Of a DNA stretch of 64,000 bases, positions 13,476 to 26,500 are shown one piece after another. Under the pieces are notes generated by a model. It did no database searches, was not told the origin of the DNA, and worked only from the letters and a program-made list of their open reading frames with translations. The stretch spans positions 79,883,986 to 79,947,985 of the forward strand of contig CM047426.1 in the NCBI GenBank assembly GCA_026168455.1, in the 5' to 3' direction. How positions within the stretch are numbered: the first letter of the stretch is position 1; each line of letters begins with the position of its first letter. Source of the stretch: Theocolax elegans. Taxonomy: Eukaryota > Arthropoda > Insecta > Hymenoptera > Cerocephalidae. Position numbers and translations under genes: made by a program.

Positions 13476-16400
13476 CAAAACGAGAAACAAACGGCTCGTC
13501 TTCTTGCCGAGCGACGCGCGGTCGACCGACCCGCTTGCAAAACCGAGGCCCGTCGCGCTGTCATAGTAAATACCCGCGATTCGGTACATATGCGACCGTT
13601 ACGCGTCCGACAAATTACTGTGGCTGCGCCATAAACGATACGTACTTGGCGCTAATTAACCGGGACGATTCGCGATTCGGCTACAATTCGAGGGAAAGAT
13701 GGATGCTCCACCGAGGACATTCGAAAATTCCAAACGCAACCGGGTACTTATACAACTAACAAGAGAATGGTGAGAGAAACCCTTTAAATATTTCATTTAT
13801 TCGTTTACATTGTTAGTAAGCTCTAGTAACGTTCTGACTAGAAAACTCATTTTCGGACGCTGATATTGACTTTGGTTAAAGTTATTTTTTAATATATATA
13901 TTTTCAATAAGGCTACATTTATAATAGTCTTAATGCTCTGTGAATGCACGTATACATTATTAAAATTATCGATAAATGTGCGAAAAATCCCGAAATGGTC
14001 CTTTCAACCATTGTTTTGCATTATTGTAGGGTAAAAATGTGTTAGTTTATAAAAAAACGTACAAACAGTTAAGTTAAGAATTTATGAAACAAATATATTG
14101 AGTTGTATTGATTCCATTTAAATTTATCTTATAGGGAAATGATAAGTTTCGTTAAATTCAATATCTAAAAAAAATCGACAGAACATAAGTTTAACGTTGC
14201 AGGCTCAAATAGAAAATTCATTACGAAGTGTAATATAGTTATGACCCTTTGAACTCTTTGTGATGTAACTTTCATGCTCTTCAAAAAATGGGGTCATGAA
14301 AATTCTACAACGTTATATATTTTTCAATTTTGATGGTATAAAAAACTACAAAAAATACAATAGGACCGAGCAAAACATGATTCTAAAAAAGGAATTATTC
14401 TTATTTACTTTTTTATTTTCAAATTCTTACATATCTTTTTGCAAAATTATTAGAGTTGAAAGCAATGTAGAAAATGTAATATATTTAAATGTTAACCAAC
14501 GATGAAATATTTTCATGCTTGAAGAAGATAAAAATCATGAATCAGTGCATTGTTTCGTAACATAAATATGCAGATACAATTTCTTTCGGACATTTTTATT
14601 GATGAAATCCATTTTCAACAATTAATTGCTTTTCAAATCATTTTCACGCACTAAATAAAAATGATTAAAAATTTATTAATGTGCATAACACAACAACAAA
14701 ACCATTTTTTCTTAAGAAAATTTAATGTTATTGATTGAAAATTAATAAATTTGAATACTTGGTTATAAAAATCTAGCTACATTTTATGTATGTGATTGTT
14801 AAAGTTTCAACAACTGGCAGTTGAATTTAAACATTTCAACATTTCACAATTATATATTGCACAACGTCACTTAGCCATTATATTTCACTGAAAATCGTGG
14901 AATAAGCGAGAGATTCGTCAAACCAGAAAGTCGAAGAAAAAAGGCGACGAAACATACCCGAGCGATAATAATCGCATTAAGAAGACAGAGGAGATTCGGG
15001 AAGGATCGAAAGATTGAGCGCAGAAAGGGCGGATACGGAAAAGTATGGAAGAAGTACGGAGAGCAAGGCCGGGAAATACCAAAGGAAAAATCGACACTAA
15101 AACTTTTCCACAGGCTACTTTGGTGCTCGCTCGCGTCGCCGGATGTACGAATTCTCGCGTCCAACTTCGAGGGGGTGAAGGAGGAATCAACGGCGCGCGA
15201 CTCTCACTCCCCTCCCCCTCTTGGTCCTCTTGTTCTTTTCCCTGCGAGCGAACTTTCGTAAACTCGGCGAAAATTATCCCGGCGCCCCGGGAGAACGTGC
15301 TTATTGAGCCGTGAGGGCAAAAGAACTTGGAGTAGAGCTTGCACATTGCACTTAATCGTTTTCGACTGTCGTCTCAGCTTTGGGTTCCCGTGAACACCGT
15401 GTTATCATTTTACTTTTTACTAAAAACCTTATTTATCCAAAAAATTCATTTTAAAGATCTTCATGTATTAACTTATGTCGCTTATATCTTCGACTTTGAT
15501 ATGTCAGTATCAAGTATACTATAAATCGTCTAATTATGTAGGTGTTAGTGGTAAAATCGGAAAAAATAAGATGAATTTTAGAAATAAATTTATACACGAT
15601 TGGAAATTTATATTTGATTTGGTAACAATACATTTTTTCAGAATAATGAATACCTACATTAATTACGTGTAACAAAATTTGATCCGAAGTCGGTAACTTT
15701 GTTTCTCTGCAGAACAAGCTCCAACCTTTCATTAATACAAGGGAAACTTTCCATAACTAAAGTGAATTATAGTTGAATGTATTTACTTTCAGTTGATAGC
15801 TACAATTATGGTTATTTTCGGAATAAAAAAAAATAGCGTTGGAAAACGGTAAATTAGTGTAGATTGAATAGGTGGCATAGTATTTCATTCACTCATCGTC
15901 GGATCCAACACGATTGCAACGTTTGGTAAGATTAAACTCGAGGTACTAAACAATATTCCTTTTGGTTAACTCGTCAAGACGCGTGCACATGTACTAGAAA
16001 AATAAAAGAGAGCTGAGAAGGAGGGTAAAATCCGCATCTTCATTGTGTAACGATGTCCCAAGGCGGAAGTTGGAGAACTCCGTTTCTCGAGTACCTAATT
16101 CAGCGCCTAAAGCAAAGAGAGACGGAGAGGCATAATGGCGTGAACAATGCGAGTGAGATGTGGAAGGTGTATCGTACCCGCTATTTCGAAACAAGCCGCA
16201 TTGTGTTACTGTGTGTCTTTGTCAGAGTGGCGCGCACTTCGTTTTCTCGAGATTCATTTGCCGTGCAACTAAAAGTCATCGGCTCGACTTGACTCCTCAA
16301 ACGTTATACGAATATGCTAAAGCCCAAGGCATCTGAAAATTTAATTCAAATCTCTCGGGATACTATTCTCATTCTTGTTCTCAGTCTTGGTAAAGTTCAC

Positions 16401-19400
16401 CTGGTTAGAATATTGGCCAATTTCCTGGAGTATTTATTAAATGCATGTTTATACAAAGGAAGCAACATTATTACTTACTCGTGTACTGTAAAATGCGTAC
16501 AACAAAAATTTCAGACAAAATGCAGTAGCCTTTCTTTTTTGTATTTCGAGTAACCGCGCTGGTTGTTTTCATCTTCATTTTTTATTCATTGAAAAACTTT
16601 TCACGTACCTCGAAAATGCTAAGGAAGTTTTTAATCTTCATGACAAGAAGTTAGTGTTCTAACAAGAACATTGAAACATTCTAGAGTAAGAAGATGCATC
16701 AGGTGCTTTAAAGTGAATGATAAATTGCCACGTACGTGTTTTCTTGGATAAACTTTAAAATACTATATGTATTCATTGGCAATTATTATTCTTGCATAAT
16801 TATCATTCTACTGTTTCAAATCAGCTTTGACATTCTCACTTATCTACTATTGCCTTAATCTTACACATTTTCAAATTCATGCAAGAATATGTTTTTCAAT
16901 ATAATTAAATTCGAAAGCTAGATCATACAATCTAATTGTAAATACAACTTTGTCATCTCTTGCGTTAATGATTTGCCAATGTATATCTTCCAAGTATAAA
17001 ACATTGAAGAATACCGAAAGTATCGTAGCTTCACATTTAAATATAACTTTGAATAAATGTCAAAATATTCATAAGCTTTAATACAAAGATATGAATTTGC
17101 CGAATTTAATATTCCTCAATTCATATCAAAATCGACATTATATTCTGGCCGTCGTGTGGGGACGTAATTTCGTTATAAAAATTCATAATACTCAGGCAAA
17201 AAATTTTCTCATCGTCAGTTCGATCATTAGACGGTCAACATCGATTCTCCGTGAAAGACCAAGTTGTCACATTTGATTCGTGAACGGACGATGTGAATCA
17301 ACACGTGAAACATATAACAGACTCGTAGGGAAAGATTTCGTTTATCTTTTATGAAGGTTGCCTCGTTCATTCCCTCTCGGGTCTCTCAATTTCCCGGTTG
17401 GATACGCGTCTTCATTCCGACCGACATTACCCAAAATCGCCGGATGCGTGCAGGAGAAAGAAAAACAGAGGACGCGGTTTCGTTTTATTTGGATGTGGAT
17501 GAGAAGTGCGAAAGAGTGCTACGGAAATTTGAACTAGAGCAGACGAGGGATTTCAAGATTTTATGGAATTTTGATTGCCATAGGTCAATCAATATGGAGC
17601 TGTGCTGCAGGAAACACCAAGTCATGGAATTAAATTTAAATTATGCTATCAATATGTAACTATTTTCCAAACGTGATAATTTATTAATTCGCTATACTTT
17701 GCAAGCTAAAAACCTCAGATTATATTATTTTTAGTTTTTTTGAATGCTCAAGAGAAGTACATATATATGTTTTGTTAATTATGGTAATATATAATATATA
17801 ACCGAACATTTGTTGACAGTTTCTTTTCAATATGTTTGGTTGTAAAATGTATAAGTGATACAACAAATTTAGAAAATATATACGTAAATGTAACGTACTG
17901 TCAAGATGAAAACACAAAGTAAATTTAGTTTATTTAAAATGTCGGAAAAATGTAAAACATAATTAAATAAGGTGACGGAGCGAGTCTCGTCTTGTTACAA
18001 AGATTTAAACCAAATTTAATTAAAGAATTTCTCAAAAGTGTATTTTGAGAATGTAAAAATTGTAAGTTTCACATAAGCGTTTTATCCAGAGTAAGAGAAG
18101 GAGATACAAAGAGAGAGGAGACGAGAAGGAGATGGAGGAGGAGGAGGAGGACGAAAAGTAGCGTAACAGGCGAATTTAGCACCATTAATACTTAACTCTC
18201 ATTTACGGCTTTATAAAAAGACCCTACCCGAGCGCCATCAAGTAAAATTACTTTTGCCGGACATCTCTGCCAAGTTTTACCCGCAATAAAGCACGAGGAA
18301 TCGAGAAGCTCAGCGTTGTCCGAGACTCGAAATGAGAGGAAAAAGGAGAGCTTGGGAGCAGTCTAGAAATCCGGAAGAGTGTGGATAAAAAAAAAAGGAA
18401 GTCGAGGGGAGCGAAGAAACGCGAAAAATAAAGGGAGCGAGAGAGTAGAAGGGACGAGCGTCGCAGCCAACTGAAGAATAGCCCGCTCGTGTGTTCACCA
18501 TCCTCCAAACACCTTTCAGACATTTTTACCAATTTACTTGCGCTTCCAACCCGCCCTTTGGGTTTTACTCGCGTGGATGGCTACGGGAGCATTTTCTTTT
18601 CGGTGTGTTTGTGTCTGCTCAACTGTACACTGCGGCGCACTCAATCTTAGGCTGCGTAGACCGGAAAGGATCACGTACACGGTGTAATGTTTTCGCTTAG
18701 ACGTGGGGGAACTTGCCGAGACACTTGCCCCTGGCTGTGCATCGAGCTTCCCACCGAAATTACCAAGTAATTGAGAGCACCTTAAGATAATTCACCTTCT
18801 CGATCGTTGCAATTGGGATTCCACAACCGAACGAGAACGCAAAAGAGATTTTCAATTGTAATTGTTATTTTAATGCGATCATTTTTCAGATTTTCCACAT
18901 CGAGTACACGTACTCGATCTAATTTAATTATCTTGATCAGATTAATACTTTCAGTGTAATTGTTTTAGTACCCAGATTAACCAAAGTACTTTTCCAATTA
19001 CTCAATCGATATTACTCAATCATTTTATACGATAATAATAATCATTAAAATCAGCAACTATTACTGTTGCTGGACTTAAAATTTAGGATCCTTTTTCAAT
19101 GAAACAATTTTCCATTAATTGATTTTGATACACGATAGTAGATGGTTTAACAATATATTGAATTGAGAATACCTTATTTTATATACGATGTAAAATAGGT
19201 TAATATAATAAATTCAGAAGTGAATTTGTAAATAACATTATCAAGCTGCAACATTTCTTGAAAATTATTGATAAGCCCCGAGCAGGAGATCAATTCCCGT
19301 GGGAATTTGAAAAGGAGCGAACCAACTGGTTCGACGAAGCTGGTGGTTTTTCGACCGGCAGTAGATAAGACTGGAGGGTGGGTGGTGGAGATACACAAAC

Positions 19401-20857
19401 ACAGCTCAAGCTATACGGATAGAGAAAGATAGGGTTTAAAAGCTTGGGTAAAGTTGGGCTAGAGCGCTCCCAGGTAGAGGGATAATGCAACGAGATAGAC
19501 AGAGGTGGTAAGAGAGCAAACCCGCCGATTGGTTGGGCTGCGTGGGAGGATCACATCAGATACTAGAGACAGCCCTGCTACTACTCGTATATATTTCGGG
19601 GCCCGTTATTATCGAGGGGTAGATTTCATAGTGAATATTTATGAAGTTCGCCCACACTCCTGCGGCGTTACTCGAGACTTCCTTCGCCCTCGGTATATAA
19701 CGTCCTTTGCTTCTTTCCTTTAAAACGTCTGCGGACTCGGAAAAATATGATAAACGGAATTAATTTAACTCCGGAATGCCGAGGAGATAGGGAAACGTAT
19801 TTCGAGCGCAACTTTTGACGGCAAGTTCCTCCAGCTCGTAGTAATAAACTTAGATGAGCCACCGCAGATATTAATCCTCTGCTAAGGAAGATCGACGTTT
19901 GTCGCGAATATACACAGGTTAATTATTTACAAAATTAATAACGAGTTTCTGGAAGACTACCTAATTTTTTATGCACAAACGAAATTAGCATTGCCGTATT
20001 GAAACTAGTTGTATTAATTATAAATTACGCAGCATCGGCGGAACATAGAAAATAAAAACCTTCGAAGCAAAAGTATAAACAAAAAATATTAAACCCTGTA
20101 AAAAACATGGGAATATTTCAACTATAATTTTAACATAAATAACAGTAAAAAGACATCTAGTTAAATAACATTAACTAAGATTTATTTTTTAAAAAGTGAT
20201 ACTGCTGCCACCTCTGGTGCAGTACACATACTAAAACAACGCGAGATCATTACGATATCTGCATAAATTTGTTTCCGTTGAAATAGAGCCATTAAAAAAG
20301 TAAAAAAAAATACTAACGTTACAGCGTTCGCGAAACACGAGGGTAGTGCCGCGCGATAGCAGTTGGCTGTGTATCGCGTGACCAAAGCCGTCTCGTTTTG
20401 TGTCTCTCCACGGCAATTGCACATCCCGGACAGCTCGGAGAGAGGCCGATTCTCGTCTGACGGGCATAGGGCGGTTAGGCTACCTGACGTCTAGTGAACG
20501 ATTTTACCGAATCGAAGCGCAATTGGCTTCGAAATTCGACCTTAACTCCCGTCCCAGAAATCTGCGGCTCGCTCGGATTTCTGGACCATATGTCTTATTT
20601 CATTGTTATTTGAGTTTTTTTTATATTGATAATCTAGGTCAAGAAACTCAATTACTGACCCTGTCGACGCTTATGTCGTGTAGATATTTTTGTGGAAAAT
20701 AAAATGTCAAGATGGGAGTAAGGTAATACACTTTATTCAATATTATTTTTTGTAACAAAAATTTGTCATACAGATTACCAGAGTTACTAGGTACGTGGAA
20801 TATAGAAAATTCGAGTATTTTCCTGTTTTCATCGATATTTATTTACAATCTAGTGAT
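13476..20857. other. Non-coding: alternating composition
   Basis: CpG-rich patches lie at 13.48-13.76, 14.87-15.40, 15.90-16.30, 17.28-17.56, 18.08-18.86, 19.28-19.90 and 20.32-20.60 kb. A good isolated acceptor (GTTTCTCTGCAG, AG at 15711-15712) is followed by AT-rich DNA without a donor. No gene called. Confidence 0.5.
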
Positions 20858-20910
20858 GATATAAATGTTCGATGCATATAAATTTTTGTATTTAACACAT
20901 CATTTATATC
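20858..20910. repeat. Inverted repeat, 10-bp stem
   Basis: GATATAAATG (20858-20867) and CATTTATATC (20901-20910) are perfect inverted copies around a 33-nt loop in AT-rich DNA. Confidence 0.5.
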
Positions 20911-21681
20911 GTAGATAAATGTAGAAATAATTAGTCAATAGTTTTGTCTTAATAAATGTATGTTATAGGAGTATGAACTCGGCTAACGGAGATAACTTAG
21001 TCATCTTGAGTCGTTTCGGCTGAGAGAGTAATAACACTAAGATCAATCACCAATGAACTTTGCATCCTATCTCCTCGTATATAACAGATTTGATTGAACT
21101 ATGGACCAGCTACGACGCGCAGAAATTGCGTACGTGACGGGTTGAAGCAAATTGCGCGGAGAATTGTACCTCGGTCAATTAACAAATGCTTGGACGCCAT
21201 CAACCAAGTCCTCACTTTTAATGACCGGAGCACGTGGGGTATCAATGTCTCTAAACCGAAGAAAACGCAGAAAACTCTGTGCATTCTGGACCAAGCGCCG
21301 CGTCAGTATTATGACGAGAGGAAAATACATAAAGATACAGGGATAACATCTTCTTTTTCCGAGAGAACCTGTTTAACAAATGACTTTCACTTCGTCCCTT
21401 TTTATACTTTCGTGAAAAACCGTCAGAAGGGTCCGGGTCGGCATCACGCGAACCCGATTATAAATATGCATGAGCATGTGGCATAATTTCGTGCGTACCT
21501 ACGTTTCTCGAGGTAGACGCTCGAAACCCCGGGAGCAAGAAAAACCGTACCTTTCTCTCTGTAAAATTGGACGTAATTTAAGGGCCTTATCAAAAAGTAC
21601 ACAATGGACTTATTAGCGTTTAATCACGGAGGAGCTAAAGAAACCGGGGCACCGGCGGAAGTCGTTATTAATCCGTCGGTA
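20911..21681. other. Non-coding: left part of the largest CpG-rich block
   Basis: AT-rich to 21000, then CpG-rich. The 130-codon frame at 21094-21486 (TTG start) has no recognisable domain. No splice signals of note. Confidence 0.45.
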
Positions 21682-21780
21682 CGAAGAGGGGGGAGGAGGA
21701 GGCGGAGAGGTGCGGAGAGTGGTAGCGAGGGGAGTGAAGGAGGGGGTAGGGGGTGTGAGAGAGGGAGGTAAAAAAAGGGG
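21682..21780. repeat. G-rich purine tract with four-run quadruplex pattern
   Basis: About 100 bp are nearly pure A/G on the plus strand. Runs of 4, 5, 5 and 3 G between about 21728 and 21768 have loops of roughly 9, 2 and 9 nt, compatible with a G-quadruplex. It lies inside the largest CpG-rich patch (21.0-22.5 kb). Confidence 0.6.
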
Positions 21781-22185
21781 TCATTGCCAGACCGTTTTCC
21801 AATATCGGCGGGGTCAGCGAACCGCGAAGGTGTACCTTTGATAGGTCGCGGCTCCCACCGGTCACTTAATGAAAGTCGCGCGTGCAAACACGAACGTACG
21901 AGAGTGAGCTGAAATTCGATCTCCCGGTCGTTTGCCTTTACCCTCTTATCGAGTCAGGTCTTTGGCAGCGTTGCCGCACGACTGACCCCGAGCTCTTTCT
22001 CCCGTCGCGATATTAAGTCAAATTCGAGAGCCGAGCAACTCGACCGGAAGAACGCCGGGGCAAACACCGAGCTCGGATAAACGCTCCCGGAACTCAGGCC
22101 GGAGATCCGTGATATTGTCGTCGCGGCCGGGGAAACTAACGGCGCGGTACGAACGCCGGGACGTCCAAGGGTCGAATTTCCGCTT

Positions 22186-22422
22186 CTAAAGGGGGAGGGC
22201 TAGAGTTTTCGCACCGAGCTCCGGGAACTTACGGGCTTGTTTATCCCTCGGTCGCGTTCCCCGGCGATGAGTCTGAGTTACGACCGGACGTATGAAAATT
22301 GCTCCGGGGCTGCCATTGCTCTCGCTGCTTTCGCTGCTCTCGCTGGTGGTGGTGGTGCTACTGCCGTTGCTGCCGTTGCTGCCGTTGTTGCCGTCGCTGC
22401 TGTTGCTACTGCACCGAGACGC
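22186..22422 (-). CDS. Ser/Asn/Gly-rich open frame, possible coding exon
   Basis: The minus strand is open from 22422 (after a TGA) to a TAG at 22188-22186, 78 codons without a usable ATG. The first half is a low-complexity run with S-N-G and S-E-S repeats and a Thr4 block, as in disordered regions of insect transcription factors. It is written by a 9-bp unit (AACGGCAGC-like) that keeps a 3n period. The second half is basic. A perfect GTAAGT donor lies inside (22232-22227), so an exon could end at 22233. The acceptor side is weak (GTGCAG without a pyrimidine tract). On the plus strand the same DNA reads as Ala/Val repeats. It may equally be a non-coding minisatellite. Confidence 0.17.
   Translation of the reverse strand, partial: ASRCSSNSSDGNNGSNGSNGSSTTTTSESSESSESNGSPGAIFIRPVVTQTHRRGTRPRDKQARKFPELGAKTLALPL
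22344..22412. repeat. GCN/9-bp minisatellite (GCTGCCGTT-like)
   Basis: GGT units are followed by several GCTGCCGTT nonamers and diverged GTTGCCGTC/GCTGCTGTT copies. All lengths are multiples of three, so frames stay open on both strands. It underlies the minus-strand Ser/Asn/Gly frame described at 22422-22186. Confidence 0.85.
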
Positions 22423-23341
22423 TCAGATGTGTTTTGGAGTTTCTTGATCTGTCGATTTCAAACTTCCTACACGGACTCATTTCAAACATGTGGCAGTAAC
22501 TGCGAAACATGTGTTGTTAAATTTAGTATTTACAGCCAACGACCGATGAGAATGTTGTTGCTCCCTTGTTTTTAAAGCCTCTTCGTCTCAAACGATACAA
22601 TGGTTATTAAAACTACGAAAGGTATTTGCATTTACCGTATTATTTAATATTTATTTATAATTACTTTAAAAACTAATTTCACGTTCAACTAAAAGTTGGA
22701 CTTTGGAGAAAAAGAGTTTTTCATTGTGCTTAAATGAATAAAAAGAATTTTATCAAATGATATAGATTATCATTAAATAATGATTTGAATAAAAATAAAC
22801 TCTTGAATCAATGTAAAAAAAAATCTATTTGAAAAAGGAAATGAGTAAAGTTTTAATACTGTATCGATATACACTATTCAAATAAAAAGTGTACACAATG
22901 TTTTGATTACGCATCTTCCAGACCAATCAATCAATTTCCAAAGAATCTCATCAACAATTTAAATTGAACGTCTGGATAGCATTAAAACAACTCAGCCCCA
23001 AACCCCTTTCGCAACCCTCCCTTAAACATCGAAATGTAAATTCCACGCGCGTAACGTCAATTCGAGAAAATCGATAACGCAGTAAAAACGCCGAAGGAAA
23101 CCCGGGAAGGCACGAAAGGTCCAAACAAAAGGAAGACCATAAAACGATCGGGAAAGAAACGCCGAGACGATTCGAGAGTGGGCATCGCTACGGGCATATA
23201 ATTGTTACAGCGGTCGGTAGAAACGGCCGCGTTATTCCAATATAGTTTGAAATCCCCTCTGCTGTTACCAGAACAACCTGCGCAGTTTCAATACTGCCCG
23301 GTCATTAGCTCGACAGTTCGCTAGATGCAATATCGGTACGT
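22423..23341. other. Non-coding: AT-rich, then CpG-rich
   Basis: AT-rich from 22570 to 22980 and CpG-rich after 22980. Nothing else recognised. Confidence 0.5.
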
Positions 23342-23521
23342 GTCTCTCTCTCTCTCTCTCTTTCTCTCTGTATGTGTGTTATGTATTTGTGAGTAGTGTG
23401 TGCATGTGTGCGCATGTGTGTAGCCTCCGAAATTAGCGTCCTTATACACGTCCGAGAGAGAAAGAGAAAGAGAGGGAGAGAGGGAAAGAGGGAGAGAGAG
23501 AGAGAGAGAGAGTGAGCGAGA
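23342..23521. repeat. Compound (TC)n ... (TG)n ... (GA)n microsatellite, inverted arms
   Basis: TC repeats (23342-23369) are followed by TG/TATG-rich sequence (23370-23422) and a 68-bp GA-rich tract (23454-23521). The TC and GA arms are complementary and could form a long hairpin. Overlapping frames on the minus strand are Ser/Leu repeats and are spurious. Confidence 0.9.
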
Positions 23522-26500
23522 GGGCACCTCCCTTCGTGCTCGAAGAAACGCGTGTGTACGAATACGATCGTTTTGCTTTGTCATAACGAGCTAAGGCGCA
23601 GAACGCTGCTCCCTTTTCTTTTTGCACGTGCTGAGGAAAATTTATCGCTCGAGATGGATTTCGCGTGTGCGCCATTTTCGAGAGCAATTATGATTTTTTC
23701 GTTTACATTCAATAGGGAAACCTACAGTTTGATATTTTCATATGTGTTTAGTTGACGTAATTAATTAGGTTCCGTTTAGTTATTCGTTGAATTTGGCAAT
23801 TACGTACCGCAGTGTATGTGTGTGTTTCAGAATTAAGTAACAAAAATATGCTTACGTAGAATGCATTTAATTATCGTTCCTCGCGTAGAGATTAATTAAA
23901 AATCTTTCTTTTTTCTGTTATCGTCAGAATCACAAATTTAATTAACATGTGTATAAGCGTAATGAAATTAAATTAACTTTAACAATGGGTCAACCAACTG
24001 GGAAATTGTGGAATGTAAAACTATTCTTTGTGTGATTATATTAAAATATTCTGTATGTAAAATTTTGATACAAAGTAATTTCGGCACAATATATATTTAA
24101 ATTTCAACATCGTTTCTCTACAAGGCAATTACTCTTGATCTGGTCTGAATTGATTTCATATAAGTAAATTAAATTGATTATTATTGATTACATTATTATT
24201 TTACTATAACAGAATAACGTAATATTTATATAATTGAAATTAATAATGAAATTAATATTATGAACGCAATAATTAATTGAATAATTATAAGTTTTCATGG
24301 AAATAACTGTTAATTACTGTTAGTGGCATTGATTACTCGAGTTTCATGTGTTTGCTTTCTGTAACTAAATGCATAATATCGAATATAAATTTAAAAAATG
24401 GCAAGCATGCTATTTATAAAGTAAACATGGCTATGTTATAAAATTCTTGGGTAAACTGCTGTCCGTCCATAACTAACAATAATCAAAGAAATTACCATCT
24501 AGCGAATTTGTAAGCGAAGGAGAAAGTTTTAGGTTCGTATCCTTAAATCGTAAAGTAAGGTATGCCACACTAATTCGCCTCTACTATCGAAGAGGTAAAG
24601 TTGCTTAAATTTTCTCGATAAAATAGCATTATTGTAGACACGTTATCATCCTATTAAATAACTTCCATCCGTGTGGATGTTGAATTTGCACGAGCCGATG
24701 CGCATCTCTCGATAGAGGAAGAGACAAAAGCCGAGTTTATTTCCCAGGTCAGGGAAACGCAATCGCTGACGAAGATCGGAAATATGGGTTCTGGGACGAG
24801 CCGTGGGCGATGAGAAAGCGAGGGGACGAAGATGCAATAGCGCGAGCTCCGCGATGAAAATCGAGAGCCGTATGCAGGAAACGAGCCGAGGAAATTGATC
24901 CGCTATGAAGTTAACCTCTTCAATCTTGAGTTCGAAAACCGTGTGAGTGTATACGTGAGCGCGTTGACGCGAATCCCGTGCATTGGCAACTTTGCCTATA
25001 TACGCGCAAACAAGATCTCGATACGACCGATATTTTCCTCCTATACCTCCGCGAGACTTGATTTGTTGCACCAACTACTTTAGTGTCGGGATTCGGAGGC
25101 GTTAATTCCCCGAGCGATTAAGCCTGCCGTTACGTTTAAACTACCATTCGAATTCCTAATATGCGGATTTTCGATTTCCCGGACCTTGAGCGTACGTCTG
25201 CTCTCGTTTCTCCGGTAAATTGAACTTTTCCGACGAACGTGAATATCTTTGTCGAGACCAACTTTTTCGAAAGCGTAACGCAACTTTCAAAGATCGCCGT
25301 CGACGCTCGATGGGATCTAATTTAATCAGAGCCAAATTTACAAACCGGATATGCCAAGTGGAAATCTCGTTAGTACTCAGATATTCATGAGTATGAAATC
25401 GAACCTTCAACGAAATTACATTTATACATTTATATTATCGACATCGAAATACATTGTAATATTTATATAATAAATTTACTTCACATATCATACTGACTCG
25501 GATCATTTAATTTTAAAACCTAGAAAGTCTAACACCACCTAATTCCATTCTCTATAGGATACATTAGAAATAAGAATAACAAATGAATGAATATTAAATT
25601 TTTGAAGAGAAAGATGTGTAAAAATTAAGTGGATGACCCCCGTGATAGCTGCACCGAAATGAAACTCGAAATTCGAGGTAAGAGCAACATCCTGCAAAAT
25701 TCCAGCGATACTCGCGTTTCTCGAAGCTCTCGCGCACGTATCGCGGGAAATAGAATCCAGTGTGCGGAACCGTTTCGCCCATTAATTATATCGCCAACGG
25801 AGGTGAGGGTGGAGCGACGCTCGCCCACGGGTCCTTCGTTAAATCGCATTGCGCGGTTAATTATTACATTCACGGAGGCTTCGCGAAATCAGATGAGGAA
25901 GCAAAGTGCCGGGACGCGACGATGCAGGAGGAGCCAGACGCCTCCCCTCTGAACTAACTTGCCATCATGCCGAGAGATAGACTCGGAGATGGTCCCGCAT
26001 ACGCGCTACTCGAACTTGCCCGAACGGGGACGGGGAAAGGAGCACATCCGTTTGGGAGTGGGCGCAGATCCAGATTAATTTTCGGTTTCCGTTTTTGCGC
26101 GTTTAAAGGATTTGCCGGCAGGGACCGTGATTTAGCCGTAATTGAATTTTTAATTAAAACCTATAATCGTCCTCCCTGAATCTTTCCGAGATATCTCGTG
26201 GCTGATGACACCCGGAAAAATTAAACTGATGGGACAAAAAAATTAAACCTAATTTTGCACTCGTATTACTCTTCCTTTCTTTTTTCATCCTACAGCTCCT
26301 CGGTTGATGCGCACACATTCGCTCAAATGTAAATAAGGTGAATTAAAATTTTCTCCCTTTCCGGAGGTTAAAAAAAAAAGGTATTTGGAGGAGTTAAACG
26401 AGTAAATAGGAGAAAACGCGCTTTTTTTCTAGTGAAAATCACCGCGAGAAATTTTCGTGAATGTGTTTTAAGGATCTTCGTTTGAACTAGCCGCTATAAT

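Noticed and set aside
15700..15720. Strong acceptor GTTTCTCTGCAG
   Set aside because: It is followed by AT-rich DNA with no donor or sustained frame.
20204..20212. CTCF-core-like AGGTGGCAG (minus)
   Set aside because: Only the nine-base core matches; the flanking consensus does not, and such cores occur often by chance.
24531..24545. tRNA B-box-like GGTTCGTATCC
   Set aside because: No A box or cloverleaf upstream at the required spacing.
24646..25074. 142-codon minus-strand ORF
   Set aside because: It begins at a TTG, shows no motif and lies in a CpG-rich patch; not distinguishable from chance.
25395..25410. tRNA B-box-like GGTTCGATTTC (minus)
   Set aside because: Upstream minus-strand sequence is AT-rich with no A box or acceptor-stem pairing.
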